DNA of 64,000 bases from Aequorivita aurantiaca (GTDB taxonomy: Bacteria > Bacteroidota > Bacteroidia > Flavobacteriales > Flavobacteriaceae), in contig NZ_JAUGQQ010000008.1 in the NCBI RefSeq assembly GCF_030410135.1, positions 1 through 64,000 on the forward strand, read 5' to 3'. Of this stretch, positions 8,430 to 18,113 are shown in pieces (the stretch's first letter is position 1; every line of letters starts with the position of its first letter). The notes beneath the pieces are model-generated. The model saw nothing but the letters and a program-made list of their open reading frames with translations, was not told where the DNA came from and made no database searches. The position numbers were made by a program, and so were the translations under genes.

Positions 8430-10622
8430 GTGGCAGATATTGACATTTATGCAGCTCTAAAGAAATATTTTGGATTTACCCGTTTCAAGGGTCTGCAGGA
8501 GGAAGTGGTAAAAAGCATCCTCAACGGTAACAACACGTTCGTGGTAATGCCCACGGGCGGCGGAAAGTCCCTATGTTACCAGCTTCCGGCACTAATGCAG
8601 GAAGGAACGGCAATAGTGGTTTCTCCTCTTATCGCACTAATGAAAAATCAAGTGGACGCCCTTCGGGCCCTTTCTTCCGAAGAAGGAATTGCACACGTCC
8701 TGAATTCCTCCCTCAACAAAACTGAAGTTAAACGCGTGAAGATGGATATTGCCAATGGAGTAACAAAATTGCTCTATGTTGCACCGGAATCCCTTACCAA
8801 GGAAGAGTACGTTAACTTTCTCCAATCACAAAAAATCTCATTTATGGCCATAGATGAGGCCCATTGCATAAGCGAGTGGGGGCACGATTTTAGGCCCGAA
8901 TACCGTAATTTAAAAAGCATTATTCAACGCATCGGGAACGACATTCCAATAATTGGGCTCACCGCAACCGCCACCCCCAAGGTGCAGGAGGATATTCTGA
9001 AAAACCTCAATATGCAGCAGGCCAAAACCTTTAAGGCCTCCTTTAACCGCCCCAATCTTTATTATGAAATTAGGCCGAAAACCAAAAATGTGGATTCGGA
9101 TATCATCCGTTTCGTAAAGCAGAATGAAGGCAAAAGTGGCATCATCTATTGCCTTAGCCGCAAAAGGGTGGAAGAGCTCGCCCAGGCATTACAAGTAAAC
9201 GGTATAAAAGCAGTGCCATACCACGCCGGGTTGGACAGTAAGACCCGGGTAAAACACCAGGACATGTTTCTTATGGAGGATGTTGATGTGGTGGTAGCCA
9301 CCATCGCCTTTGGGATGGGAATAGACAAACCGGACGTGCGTTTTGTGATCCATAATGACATTCCAAAGAGCATTGAAAGTTATTACCAAGAGACCGGCCG
9401 TGCCGGAAGGGATGGCGGTGAAGGTCATTGTTTGGCTTTTTACAGCTATAAGGATGTTGAAAAACTTGAGAAATTTATGAGCGGCAAGCCCGTGGCTGAA
9501 CAGGAAATTGGCCATGCTCTTTTGCAGGAAGTGGTTGCCTTTGCCGAAACATCAATTTCCCGCAGAAAATTCATCCTCCATTATTTTGGGGAGGAATTTG
9601 ATAACGAAACAGGTGAGGGCGGAATGATGGACGACAATATGAGGCATCCAAAAAAGAAACATGAGGCGAAGGACGATGCCAAGTTATTATTGGAGGTAGT
9701 TTTAAGAACCCACCAGCAATACAAAAGCAAGGAAATTGTAAACGTACTTATCGGTAAGGTGAATGCGCTCATAAAATCCCACCGAACCGATGACCAGGAA
9801 TATTTCGGTTCTGGCGAGAATAACGATGCTGCTTATTGGATGGCTCTTTTGCGCCAATTGTTGGTGGCCGGCTATTTAAAAAAAGATATCGAAACCTATG
9901 GCGTAATCCATTTAACGCAGGCGGGTAAGGACTTTATCCAATCACCCACCTCTTTTATGATGACTGAGGACCACTCCTTTAAGGATGCCAATGATGATCT
10001 TATTGTGGGCGCGGCAAAAGGTGGCGAAGCGGCAGATGAAAACCTATTTAAGCTTTTAAAGGCTGAACTAAAAAAGGTGGCGCACGATTTGGATCTGCCT
10101 CCCTTTGTAATTTTTCAGGAACCTTCCCTGGAGGACATGGCCCTTAAATATCCGGTAACTATTGATGAACTTGCCAATGTACACGGAGTGGGTGAGGGAA
10201 AGGCAAAGAAATATGGGAAACCATTTTTGGAACTCATCCAAAATTATGTTGAAGAAAACGATATAATTCGCCCGGATGATTTTATTGTGAAATCCACGGG
10301 AAGCAATAGCGCCCTCAAATTATATATTATCCAAAATGTTGATAGGAAGTTGGCCCTTCCTGATATTGCAAATGCCAAGGGGCTTGAAATGCCCGATTTT
10401 ATAAAGGAAATGGAAGCTATAGTTTATAGTGGCACCAAGCTTAATATAAATTATTGGATAGATGAGGTGCTGGACGAAGACCAACAGGAAGAAATACACG
10501 ACTATTTCCTGGAAGCCAAAACCGATAAAATAGAAGAGGCAATGGAAGAGTTTGACGGCGATTATGACGAAGAGGAATTGCGCCTATACCGAATTAAATT
10601 CATCAGCGAGGTTGGAAATTAA
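8430..10622 (+). CDS. recQ: ATP-dependent DNA helicase RecQ (zinc-site-less flavobacterial type)
   Basis: A 3'-5' DNA helicase for recombination and replication-fork repair. The 730 residues hold the superfamily 2 helicase core: motif I MPTGGGKSLCYQLPAL (about 40-55), motif II DEAHCISEWGHDFRPEY, motif III TATATPKVQ and motif VI QETGRAGRDGG, then RQC, a winged helix and an HRDC-like C-terminal part. The region that normally carries the four zinc cysteines has none: SISRRKFILHYFGEEFD replaces the usual Cys-RRK block, and an acidic GGMMDDN loop replaces the Cys cluster. Translation starts at GTG; no in-frame ATG gives a complete N-terminus. Transcribed divergently from kdsD. Confidence 0.95.
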   Translation: MADIDIYAALKKYFGFTRFKGLQEEVVKSILNGNNTFVVMPTGGGKSLCYQLPALMQEGTAIVVSPLIALMKNQVDALRALSSEEGIAHVLNSSLNKTEVKRVKMDIANGVTKLLYVAPESLTKEEYVNFLQSQKISFMAIDEAHCISEWGHDFRPEYRNLKSIIQRIGNDIPIIGLTATATPKVQEDILKNLNMQQAKTFKASFNRPNLYYEIRPKTKNVDSDIIRFVKQNEGKSGIIYCLSRKRVEELAQALQVNGIKAVPYHAGLDSKTRVKHQDMFLMEDVDVVVATIAFGMGIDKPDVRFVIHNDIPKSIESYYQETGRAGRDGGEGHCLAFYSYKDVEKLEKFMSGKPVAEQEIGHALLQEVVAFAETSISRRKFILHYFGEEFDNETGEGGMMDDNMRHPKKKHEAKDDAKLLLEVVLRTHQQYKSKEIVNVLIGKVNALIKSHRTDDQEYFGSGENNDAAYWMALLRQLLVAGYLKKDIETYGVIHLTQAGKDFIQSPTSFMMTEDHSFKDANDDLIVGAAKGGEAADENLFKLLKAELKKVAHDLDLPPFVIFQEPSLEDMALKYPVTIDELANVHGVGEGKAKKYGKPFLELIQNYVEENDIIRPDDFIVKSTGSNSALKLYIIQNVDRKLALPDIANAKGLEMPDFIKEMEAIVYSGTKLNINYWIDEVLDEDQQEEIHDYFLEAKTDKIEEAMEEFDGDYDEEELRLYRIKFISEVGN

Positions 10623-10643
10623 TGATCAGTAATCAGTAATTAT
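10620..10643 (+). repeat. Short heptanucleotide array at the recQ stop
   Basis: The stop TAA is followed by TGATCAG, TAATCAG, TAATTAT: three 7-nt units, each opening with a stop triplet. Short enough that chance cannot be excluded alone, but it matches the pattern at tatC, ruvX and the PorV-like gene. Confidence 0.5.
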
Positions 10644-10675
10644 TAAAATTGCCATCCGTCGCTGAACAGGGCCAG

Positions 10676-11734
10676 TTAACTTTTCTGTTCCTTATTGAAA
10701 TAGACCAAATAATAGTACATCTGCTTTTCCTCATCCCAACCTTTTTCGACAAATTTTTCTGCACTTTCCGGATTGATGAAGTCCAATTTAATTTGAATAT
10801 TCGTATCCAAGTTAATTACATTCTTGATTTTCTTGCGGGCAGCGGTCACTGCAGTATTTGCTATGGGAAAAGTGGTTAAATCCTCAATGCTGTATTTGGG
10901 TGCCTTTTCACTTTTGTAATGGCGGAATTCCGGCAATAAATCCGGATTGTCGATTACTTCGTTCATAAAAGCAGTTTCCTCAAAATTGTCGTTTTTGGCA
11001 AAATGGTTCACCGCACGGTTCATAAACATTACCTCCTGTTTTTTGTCTTCCGCAGGCAGTACCACATCCTTCGCAAAATCCTGGCAGAACTTTAAATATT
11101 TTTTTGTGTAGAAATTGTCATCGGCTAGCGCTTCAACCCCTAAAAAACTTTCCAACCAATACCTGGCGTCATAGCGGTTGCTGTCCACCGAAAGAATTTT
11201 ATAACCCTCATCCTTCTGCGAATTGAAAATCAGGCAACCCTTGTCCAATTTGTTCAAACTAACCCCGTGCTGCAACAAGGCTTCCAACTGATTTCCTTCT
11301 TCGGCAAATTGGAGAAAATCTTGCTTTAGTTCACTTTTAAAAATCCCAATGGCATCCATCTTTACGTTGTCCAACTGTACATTTTCAAGGTAACCAATAT
11401 ACACCTCGCCGCTTTTTATATGGGGGTGCTCGGACTGGTTGTATAGATAGGAAGCAATTTTCCGGCTTTCGTCATGGATCTGCTGTGGGTTGTCAAAAAT
11501 CTTAGAGCTTGCATTGAAAAGCTCGTGAAACTCCAAATCGGCCTCGTGTGAAAAGTGAAAATAATTCTCTTCTTTCTCCCTGAAAGGTTTCAAAAAGAAT
11601 TCTTTCAACAATGGCGTTATTTCGTCGTCCATTTTATAAGGTTCCGCAGAAAGAAAAATAGCTTCGTTGCGGCTTTTATTGCCCACGCGGTGAATGGAAA
11701 GGGATGCTATGTGGGCACTGAAAAGATTGATCAT
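10676..11734 (-). CDS. 37-kDa nucleoid-associated protein (NdpA/YejK family)
   Basis: A 352-residue cytoplasmic protein of the nucleoid-associated NA37 family, whose E. coli member YejK binds the nucleoid and topoisomerases. The family start is clear (MINLFSAHIASLSIHRVGNK), followed by the conserved VQLDNVKMDAIGIFKSE-like segment near residue 150 and a central FNSQKDEGYKILSVDSNRYDARYWLESFLG block. The precise role in Bacteroidota is unknown. It converges with recQ, leaving 53 bases between the two stops. Confidence 0.85.
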   Translation of the reverse strand: MINLFSAHIASLSIHRVGNKSRNEAIFLSAEPYKMDDEITPLLKEFFLKPFREKEENYFHFSHEADLEFHELFNASSKIFDNPQQIHDESRKIASYLYNQSEHPHIKSGEVYIGYLENVQLDNVKMDAIGIFKSELKQDFLQFAEEGNQLEALLQHGVSLNKLDKGCLIFNSQKDEGYKILSVDSNRYDARYWLESFLGVEALADDNFYTKKYLKFCQDFAKDVVLPAEDKKQEVMFMNRAVNHFAKNDNFEETAFMNEVIDNPDLLPEFRHYKSEKAPKYSIEDLTTFPIANTAVTAARKKIKNVINLDTNIQIKLDFINPESAEKFVEKGWDEEKQMYYYLVYFNKEQKS

Positions 11735-11836
11735 AAAATATGTTATGAGTTAATGTGGTGGATATGTTTTTTCGGATGTAGGTTCTGGGTTGGGGTATGA
11801 GGCTTGTTAAGGTTTTAGGATGAAGCGACTCGGGAT

Positions 11837-11892
11837 TATGAGCGATAAGCTTTAAACTTTGGCCTAAAACCTAAAAACCAAAATCTATTTTA
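11837..11892 (-). repeat. Degenerate heptanucleotide array at the stop of the pRiA4b ORF-3-like gene
   Basis: On the minus strand, starting at the TAA stop: TAAAATA, GATTTTG, GTTTTTA, GGTTTTA, GGCCAAA, GTTTAAA, GCTTATC. The 7-nt phase is visible although the units differ strongly; it fades beyond the eighth unit. Confidence 0.45.
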
Positions 11893-12405
11893 ATTCCAGT
11901 TTTCGTCAAAATCAAGACTGTCATAATCCTCTGGGTCAAGATCAAAATCCTCATCAAAATCCTCTTCTCCTTCAATGGGTTCTGAGGTAAATTCTTTTTC
12001 GGGTGCTTCGTCGGGAATTTGTCCGTGGGAATACATCAAATTTGGATAAAGCATTCCGGCCTGGGCCTCTGCTATATCGGCAAGTTCAACCATAAATGTC
12101 CACATATTTAAAAAATCGTACACGTACAATAGGCGGGTATTTTCTATATCCACAACGTCTTCTATGTTGGTTTCCGCCATATTTCGGGCGCCGTCCATTC
12201 CGTCGCTTATGTCAAAAAGAGAAATTTCCTCATCTTCTTCCCACAGTTCATTTGTAGTATAAAAGGAAGCCATATCCTGCCCATCGAAACCGAAGGCTTG
12301 GGTTATGGCGTTGTGAAAATCCTCCAAAGTAGCCGAAGGCTCAATTTCTATATCGCGGAAAACATCTTCGTAGGTATCAAGAATTATTCTGAAACGGTAA
12401 ATCAT
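11890..12405 (-). CDS. Plasmid pRiA4b ORF-3-like family protein
   Basis: A 171-residue protein starting MIYRFRIILDTYEDVFRDIEI, the signature of the pRiA4b ORF-3 (IS1096 TnpR-like) family, followed by LEDFHNAITQAFGFDGQDMASFY. Despite the family name, members are common chromosomal proteins of unknown function and nothing here points to a transposon. The last 40 residues are strongly acidic (about half D/E). It stands between the nucleoid-associated protein gene and ctaA, same strand, 74 bases after ctaA. Confidence 0.82.
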   Translation of the reverse strand: MIYRFRIILDTYEDVFRDIEIEPSATLEDFHNAITQAFGFDGQDMASFYTTNELWEEDEEISLFDISDGMDGARNMAETNIEDVVDIENTRLLYVYDFLNMWTFMVELADIAEAQAGMLYPNLMYSHGQIPDEAPEKEFTSEPIEGEEDFDEDFDLDPEDYDSLDFDENWN

Positions 12406-12479
12406 TTTGTTGAATTAAGTATGCAAAGTTATTGAAAAGTAAATAGTATTTGGTTACGGATGGCAGTTTTGGTTATAAC

Positions 12480-13499
12480 TTATCTTGAAAACCGATGCAA
12501 AACGTATGTCAAGGAAGCCAAAAGAAAAAAGGCAGTTACTTGGTGTAAAACACCTAAAACCACCGGCACCTGGAAGAGCAGTGTGAAAACACCAAGAATA
12601 AATTGGGCCAAAACCAAAACCAGGAGCAGATTGATCCCGTTCTTTTGCGGGGCAGTGAGCTGCAGGTTTCGGGTCTTGTACCAAATAAAGAATATAATTC
12701 CTACCACCGCATAGGCCATATATCTATGGATGAATTGTACTCCACTTTTGCCTTCCACAAAGTTTTTCCACATGGGAACCTGTTCGGTATATACAGTTTC
12801 GTGCATCAATTTACCTTCGTTCATAAATGGCCAATTGTTGTGGATCCAACCCGCATCAAGGCCCGCAACAAATGCGCCCCACACAATTTGGATGAGCAGC
12901 ACCGCCATTGCCACACGAATGATGTTTCGGATATATTTGTTGATTTCTTTTTTGACGGGATACCACAAATCCAGCGCTACCCAAAAAGTATAGGCAAAAG
13001 TTATAAAGGCCGTGGTCAAGTGCATGGCTAGCCGATAGTGGCTTACGCTTGGCCTATCAATCAAGCCGCTTTTCACCATATACCAACCTAAAAATCCCTG
13101 GAAACCGCCAAGAAAAAGCAGTATTATCGCCTTTTTTATTGTTGGTTTGCTCAGTTGTTTTTTAAGAAGAAAATAAAAAAACGGAATGATGAAAACAATT
13201 CCCAACAACCGGCCCAGCACCCTGTGGATGTATTCCCAAAAATAAATATCCTTAAAATCCTCCAGATCAAAATGATTGTGCAGCTTTTGATATTCCGGAA
13301 ACTGTTTATAATGCTCAAATTCGGCAATCCATTCCGCTTCATTAAGGGGTGGGATGGTTCCGGAAATCAATTTATAGCTGGAAATGGATAGTCCCGAATG
13401 GGTTAGGCGGGTAATCCCACCAACTACAACCATAATAAAAATAAGGAAACAGCCCGTTAAGAGCCAGTAAATTACGTTTTTATTGTCCTTGTTTGCCAC
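12480..13499 (-). CDS. ctaA: Heme A synthase (CtaA/COX15)
   Basis: Oxidises the C8 methyl of heme O to a formyl group, giving heme A for aa3-type cytochrome oxidase. The 339-residue membrane protein has eight predicted helices in two four-helix repeats. VVVGGITRLTHSGLSIS near the N-terminus is the COX15 signature, and His residues in EYIHRVLGRLLG, HLTTAF and FIHRYMAY are candidate heme ligands. The long loop between helices 1 and 2 (about 45-90) is typical of the COX15-like class. Implies an aerobic respiratory chain. No other oxidase gene is in the window. Confidence 0.93.
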   Translation of the reverse strand: MANKDNKNVIYWLLTGCFLIFIMVVVGGITRLTHSGLSISSYKLISGTIPPLNEAEWIAEFEHYKQFPEYQKLHNHFDLEDFKDIYFWEYIHRVLGRLLGIVFIIPFFYFLLKKQLSKPTIKKAIILLFLGGFQGFLGWYMVKSGLIDRPSVSHYRLAMHLTTAFITFAYTFWVALDLWYPVKKEINKYIRNIIRVAMAVLLIQIVWGAFVAGLDAGWIHNNWPFMNEGKLMHETVYTEQVPMWKNFVEGKSGVQFIHRYMAYAVVGIIFFIWYKTRNLQLTAPQKNGINLLLVLVLAQFILGVFTLLFQVPVVLGVLHQVTAFFLLASLTYVLHRFSR

Positions 13500-13629
13500 G
13501 GATAATTCGGTTTTTTATAGGCGAATTTGCAGTCCTTTTTTGACTTCGAGCTCGCAAAATTATTTAATGTTAAAATTGCTTTTTTCCATCCTTTTTCACT
13601 AAAAACAACCCTTCACGCTGTAGCTATTT

Positions 13630-15057
13630 TTATTTCTTTTCAGCCTTCAAGCCGATAGCTGCTCCTTTCTGAAGCATAAATTTGTGCGCGGCTTCATATT
13701 CATTGGGAATTTCCCCTTCAAGAATAGCTTCCTTTATTGCGTCCTTGATAATCCCGATTTCACGCGAGGGTTTTAAGTTGAAGGTTTCCATAATTTCCTC
13801 ACCGCTCACGGGGGGCTGAAAGTTTCTGACATGGTCGCGCTCCTCAACCTCCACAATTTTGTCACGCACCAGTTGAAAATTGGCGTGGTATTTATTAAAT
13901 TTTTTCGGATTCTTTGTTGTGATATCCGCTTCGCAGAGGGTCATTAATGCTTCCACATGTTCGCCGGCGTCAAAAATTAATCGCCGTACTGCACTGTCCG
14001 TTACCTCACTTGCCAAAACAATTGGGCGCGAACTCATCAATACCATTTTTTGCACGAATTTCATCTTGTCGTTTAATGGCAATTTTAACCTTTTGAAAAG
14101 TTTAAATACCATTTTCGAGCCCACAAATTCGTGTGCATGAAACGTCCACCCCAACTTTTTATCGAAGCGCTTTGTGGGTGCCTTGCCAATATCGTGAAGT
14201 AACGCTGCCCACCGCAACCAAAGGTCGTCCGTGGTTCGTGATATGTTGTCCACCACTTCCAAGGTGTGCCAAAAATTATCTTTGTGGGTTTGGCCTTCCT
14301 TTTCATCTATGCCTTGTAAGGCAACCAATTCGGGCAAAATGAAGGGCAATAAACCGGTTTTGTGCAATAGGGAAAATCCCATCGAGGGAACTTCGGAGAG
14401 GAGTATTTTATTCAGCTCGTCCACCACGCGTTCATTGGTAATTATTTTTATTCGCTGAGCGTTTCTTTCAATTGCCTCAAGGGATTTTTTTTCAATATTG
14501 AAATTCAATTGGGTTGCGAAGCGAATGGCGCGTAACATCCGTAGGGGGTCATCGCTAAAGGTAATGTTTGGATCTAATGGCGTGCGGATTATCTTTTTTT
14601 GCAAATCCTCAATTCCATTGAATGGATCCAGCATAGTTCCGAAGTTTTCTTCGTTTAGGCTCAGTGCCAAGGCATTTATGGTGAAATCCCTGCGGTTTTG
14701 GTCATCCTCCAAAGTGCCGTTTTCCACTGCCGGATTTCGGCTTTCTTCAGAATAGGATTCCTTACGTGCTCCTACAAATTCGAGCTCAATACCGCCGCTT
14801 TTTAGCATTGCGGTTCCGTAGGTTTTAAAGATGCTCACTTTAGGTTTGCCGGGCAATAACCGAGATACTTCCTCGGCTAGATCAATGCCACTTCCAACGG
14901 CAACTATGTCAATATCCTTTGCTTCGCCGCGGTCCAATATAAAATCGCGGACGTAGCCGCCAATCACATAGCATTCAAGCTTAAGATTTGAAGAAGCCTT
15001 GGAAATTGTTCTGAAAACGGGATTTTTAAGAGCTGATATGTAGGTTTGTTTCGTCAT
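13630..15057 (-). CDS. cca: tRNA nucleotidyltransferase / CCA-adding enzyme with HD domain
   Basis: Builds or repairs the 3'-CCA end of tRNAs. The 475 residues start with the class II nucleotidyltransferase core: YVIGGYVRDFILDR (about 30-43), KDIDIV carrying two metal-binding Asp, RRDFTINALAL (about 122-132) and DDPLRMLRAIRFA (about 165-177), then an HD domain (ALLHDIGKAPT, about 280) of the bacterial CCA/PcnB group. Poly(A) polymerase is the main alternative, but in phyla with a single such enzyme the CCA role is expected. Single gene, between ctaA and tsaC on the same strand. Confidence 0.9.
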   Translation of the reverse strand: MTKQTYISALKNPVFRTISKASSNLKLECYVIGGYVRDFILDRGEAKDIDIVAVGSGIDLAEEVSRLLPGKPKVSIFKTYGTAMLKSGGIELEFVGARKESYSEESRNPAVENGTLEDDQNRRDFTINALALSLNEENFGTMLDPFNGIEDLQKKIIRTPLDPNITFSDDPLRMLRAIRFATQLNFNIEKKSLEAIERNAQRIKIITNERVVDELNKILLSEVPSMGFSLLHKTGLLPFILPELVALQGIDEKEGQTHKDNFWHTLEVVDNISRTTDDLWLRWAALLHDIGKAPTKRFDKKLGWTFHAHEFVGSKMVFKLFKRLKLPLNDKMKFVQKMVLMSSRPIVLASEVTDSAVRRLIFDAGEHVEALMTLCEADITTKNPKKFNKYHANFQLVRDKIVEVEERDHVRNFQPPVSGEEIMETFNLKPSREIGIIKDAIKEAILEGEIPNEYEAAHKFMLQKGAAIGLKAEKK

Positions 15058-15103
15058 TAATTTTTTTCAACTCGAACAGTCAAAAACATTGAATCAATTT
15101 GTT

Positions 15104-15145
15104 TTTGCAAATAGCCAATAACTTAAGGCTAAATGCCAAATCTTA
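15104..15145 (-). repeat. Heptanucleotide array at the tsaC stop
   Basis: On the minus strand, from the TAA stop: TAAGATT, TGGCATT, TAGCCTT, AAGTTAT, TGGCTAT, TTGCAAA. The units are degenerate but stay in 7-nt phase from the stop codon. Confidence 0.5.
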
Positions 15146-15703
15146 TTGCCTAATCACCTTCACCGATCCATCGTTTTTCAACTTAATAATGGACGAAGGT
15201 TTGCCCGATTTTTTGTCGCGCTGCAAATTTACAATATAGTCCACGCCTTCCAAAATTAAAGGGTCTATTTCGGTAAAGCTTTTTGGGGTTTGTTCCCCGG
15301 AAATATTTGCGGAAGTGGAAACCAGCGGCCTGCGGAATTTCTGCAATAGTTTTTTGCAGAATTCATCCTTTGTTACTCGAATGGCTAATGAATTGTCCTC
15401 GGCAATGATGTTTTCGGCAACGCGAATGGGATCATCATAAATAATTGTGGTCGGTTTTTTGGCATATTTCAATATATCATAAGCCACTTCCGGCACGTTT
15501 TCAACATATTCATTTAACATTTTGAAATCACTCACCAAACAAATCATGGATTTCGTATCGCTTCGTTTTTTTAAGTTATAAACTTTGTCCACAGCTTCAG
15601 GATTGGTGGCGTCGCAACCTATACCCCAAACGGTATCAGTGGGATAAAGTATTGTGCCACCTCTTTTTAAAACTGCATATGCATTCTCTATTTCTTCTTT
15701 CAT
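15143..15703 (-). CDS. tsaC: Threonylcarbamoyl-AMP synthase (YrdC/Sua5 domain)
   Basis: Makes threonylcarbamoyl-AMP for the t6A37 modification of ANN-decoding tRNAs. The 186 residues are a single YrdC domain: GGTILYPTDTVWGIGCDA (about 15-32), KKRSDTKSM, and PLVSTSANISGE (about 130-141) are the conserved substrate-binding motifs. A second YrdC protein is at 60759. The start codon shares one base with the stop of the GT4 gene (TAATG), giving translational coupling to a gene with no related function. Confidence 0.92.
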   Translation of the reverse strand: MKEEIENAYAVLKRGGTILYPTDTVWGIGCDATNPEAVDKVYNLKKRSDTKSMICLVSDFKMLNEYVENVPEVAYDILKYAKKPTTIIYDDPIRVAENIIAEDNSLAIRVTKDEFCKKLLQKFRRPLVSTSANISGEQTPKSFTEIDPLILEGVDYIVNLQRDKKSGKPSSIIKLKNDGSVKVIRQ

Positions 15704-16689
15704 TATGATAACATTTTAATATTATTTTCCGCCGGTAGGAAGGTTGGTTTTTGGGAATGAAGATTTTCGCCGGCGATTACCTTTTCATATATTTTAAGAT
15801 ATTCAAAAGTCATTTTTTTTGCATTGAATTGATCCCTTGCATACTCATGGCATTTTGTTGGGTTGTACCTAAAATTGCGAATGGCCGCGGCCAGTTCTTC
15901 GGAATCGTTGGATGCCAGCCCCACTTCCGGAATCAAAAGTTCTGGCAGCGATCCATTCGTAGTGCAAAAAACCGAGCAGCCCGCATACAGGCTTTCAATA
16001 ATCACTAAGCCAAACGGCTCATGCCATTCCACGGGAAAAACCAAGGCCTTGGATTTCTCCATAATTTTCATTTTTTCGGCATCGTCCAACATTCCCAAAA
16101 ACATTATTTTCGGATTAAAAATATAGCGCCAACCGCGGGTAATATTCCGAAATGTCCATCGGTCGCCGCCCATTATCAGCAGTTTTCCATTGGCTTTGGA
16201 AACAATTCTTGCTGCGCCAAAAACATTTTTTACCCGGCGAGAAACCTTCCCTAAAAAGTGAAAATAGCGCCGGTCATTTTCCAAATTCGGCTGGCCGTAA
16301 TCATCCCAATACAGGCCGTTGTGCACAAAAACATTGGAATTATAACGGGCTGCTTGGTTTCTCGAAATGAATACGGTGTTTTTATCGATCTCTTCGTCCG
16401 GTTTCGGATTGCCGTGCATGGTAATAATATAGGGTTTGTTGATGGGTTGCCGTGGCGGATAATTGAAATGCACAAGGTCCACATAATCTGGTATCTGACT
16501 GTTCAAATCCTTGGTTTGGTCCAAAGGGATGCTTTTGGCAAAATCGCCGGTAAAACCGTCGGGCACTAAAAACGTAACGCTATGGCCAAGCTCGTAAAGA
16601 TATTTTCCGAGACCCCAAATTACGCGTTCCGTGCCTCCATATTTGAGGGCTGGAATGGGGCCGGACCAATCAACAATTAAAATGTGCAT
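15703..16689 (-). CDS. Glycosyltransferase family 4 protein
   Basis: A 328-residue GT-B enzyme. The N-terminus MHILIVDWSGPIPALKYGGTERVIWGLGKYL is the usual GT4 beginning with a Gly-rich acceptor loop. The C-terminal donor-binding motif is seen at EWHEPFGLVIIESLYAGC (E-x7-E form), preceded by LIMGGDRW. Retaining transfer from a nucleotide sugar is expected; donor and acceptor are unknown. It marks the left edge of the glycan island and is co-transcribed with tsaC. Confidence 0.88.
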   Translation of the reverse strand: MHILIVDWSGPIPALKYGGTERVIWGLGKYLYELGHSVTFLVPDGFTGDFAKSIPLDQTKDLNSQIPDYVDLVHFNYPPRQPINKPYIITMHGNPKPDEEIDKNTVFISRNQAARYNSNVFVHNGLYWDDYGQPNLENDRRYFHFLGKVSRRVKNVFGAARIVSKANGKLLIMGGDRWTFRNITRGWRYIFNPKIMFLGMLDDAEKMKIMEKSKALVFPVEWHEPFGLVIIESLYAGCSVFCTTNGSLPELLIPEVGLASNDSEELAAAIRNFRYNPTKCHEYARDQFNAKKMTFEYLKIYEKVIAGENLHSQKPTFLPAENNIKMLS

Positions 16690-16890
16690 AGTTGTTTTTA
16701 AAGAGGACTCGACGTTCCCCGATGCTTATTTAACTTTAAAATTAGTTTATTTTTAGCACTAAAAAAGGCAAAGGTAGGTTCAAAAAATTCCAGTTGCGCT
16801 ATATAAAGCCTGATTTCTCATTGGACAACCTGCCTAGAATCTGTCCAAACCTTATGATCAGTTTTGTAGCTTTACCAACAAATTTAACGG

Positions 16891-18111
16891 ATGTATAAAA
16901 ATCTTAAGCATTATATCAGAAAACGAAAGCTCCTAAAGAAATTGCGTAAGGATGCCATTTATTTTGATTTCTCCAATTTCGATAAGACAAAAAAGGGCGT
17001 TCTCATTATAGATTCAATTATTCCTGAATATGACCGGGATTCTGGTTCACGGCGTTTGTTTCTTATTATTGAAATTATGCTCAAGCGCGGTTTCAATGTT
17101 TTTTTGTTGGCTGATACAAAAGAATATCGGTTTAAATATGAATACGTCGAAACCTACCGAACAATGGGTGCGGTGGTGTATCAGCCCGTTTTGGATTCCA
17201 ATAATAATTTGATTGACAGGGAAAGGTTTATCCAATTAATCGGGCCTTATATTCAATTTGCGTGGCTCCACAGGCCAGATATTTTTCACAAGTATTATAG
17301 CTTGGTAACAAAATATTCCAAAGCAAAATTGATTTTCGATATGGTGGATTTTCATTATCTACGGTTTAAAAGGGAATGGCAACAAAACGGAGATCCAAAA
17401 ACGAAAGAGGCAATGAGCCGATACTTAAAAATGGAACTTCAAAATGCTGAAAGGGCCAACGTGGTAGTGCCCATAACCGAGGAGGACAAAAAGGAACTGC
17501 AGCCTTTACTTAAAAGCAAAACCGAAATGCAGGTGGTGGGCAATGTTCATCAATTTAAAGTAAATAATCCTGGTTTTAAGAATTTCCAACAGCGCCAGAA
17601 CCTTTTGTTTATCGGCAGTTTTATACATACTCCCAATTTGGATGCGGTACAATATCTTTACCATAAAATACTTCCCATTCTTCGGGAGAAGTTGCCATTG
17701 CTGAAAATGGAAATAATTGGAAGTTATGCTCCCCGGGAAATTTTGGACCTTAATTCAGAAAATTTTAGGGTACACGGTTTCGTGGATGATATATCCGAAT
17801 ATTTTAACAGTGCAAAACTATTTGTCGCTCCCTTGGCCTTCGGGGCTGGTATAAAGGGAAAAATAGGACAGAGTCTGGAGTTTGGGCTTCCATTGGTAAC
17901 CACTGAAATTGGTGCCGAAGGTTTCAACTTTTCCCCATTTAAAAATTCAATGGTTGCGCCAATGGCCGATCCGCAGGCTTTTGCCGAAAAAATTATCGCG
18001 CTCTATACCAATGAGGTTTTGTGGACTGAGGTAAGCGGAAATTCTGAAAAAGTGCTGGAACCCTTTTCCATAAGCAACATTGAGGCGAACATACTAAAAA
18101 TCCTTAGCTAG
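16891..18111 (+). CDS. GT4-type glycosyltransferase
   Basis: A 406-residue GT-B protein. The N-terminal half has IIDSIIPEYDRDSGSRRLF, found in a subgroup of GT4 enzymes (also seen attached to large glycosyltransferases), and a block near residue 150 (KLIFDMVDFHYLRFKREW). The C-terminal half has LLFIGSFIHTPNLDAVQYL, the donor site region LFVAPLAFGAGIKGKIGQSL and GLPLVTTEIGAEGF. Cytoplasmic, membrane-associated at most; sugar unknown. Divergent from the GT4 gene at 15703. A weak -7 element (TAGCTTTA, 16867-16874) precedes the ATG. Confidence 0.85.
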   Translation: MYKNLKHYIRKRKLLKKLRKDAIYFDFSNFDKTKKGVLIIDSIIPEYDRDSGSRRLFLIIEIMLKRGFNVFLLADTKEYRFKYEYVETYRTMGAVVYQPVLDSNNNLIDRERFIQLIGPYIQFAWLHRPDIFHKYYSLVTKYSKAKLIFDMVDFHYLRFKREWQQNGDPKTKEAMSRYLKMELQNAERANVVVPITEEDKKELQPLLKSKTEMQVVGNVHQFKVNNPGFKNFQQRQNLLFIGSFIHTPNLDAVQYLYHKILPILREKLPLLKMEIIGSYAPREILDLNSENFRVHGFVDDISEYFNSAKLFVAPLAFGAGIKGKIGQSLEFGLPLVTTEIGAEGFNFSPFKNSMVAPMADPQAFAEKIIALYTNEVLWTEVSGNSEKVLEPFSISNIEANILKILS

Positions 18112-18113
18112 TT

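Noticed and set aside
11890-12405. Transposon resolvase or IS1096-like element
   Set aside because: Only the family name suggests it; no inverted repeats, transposase or resolvase catalytic residues are visible around it.
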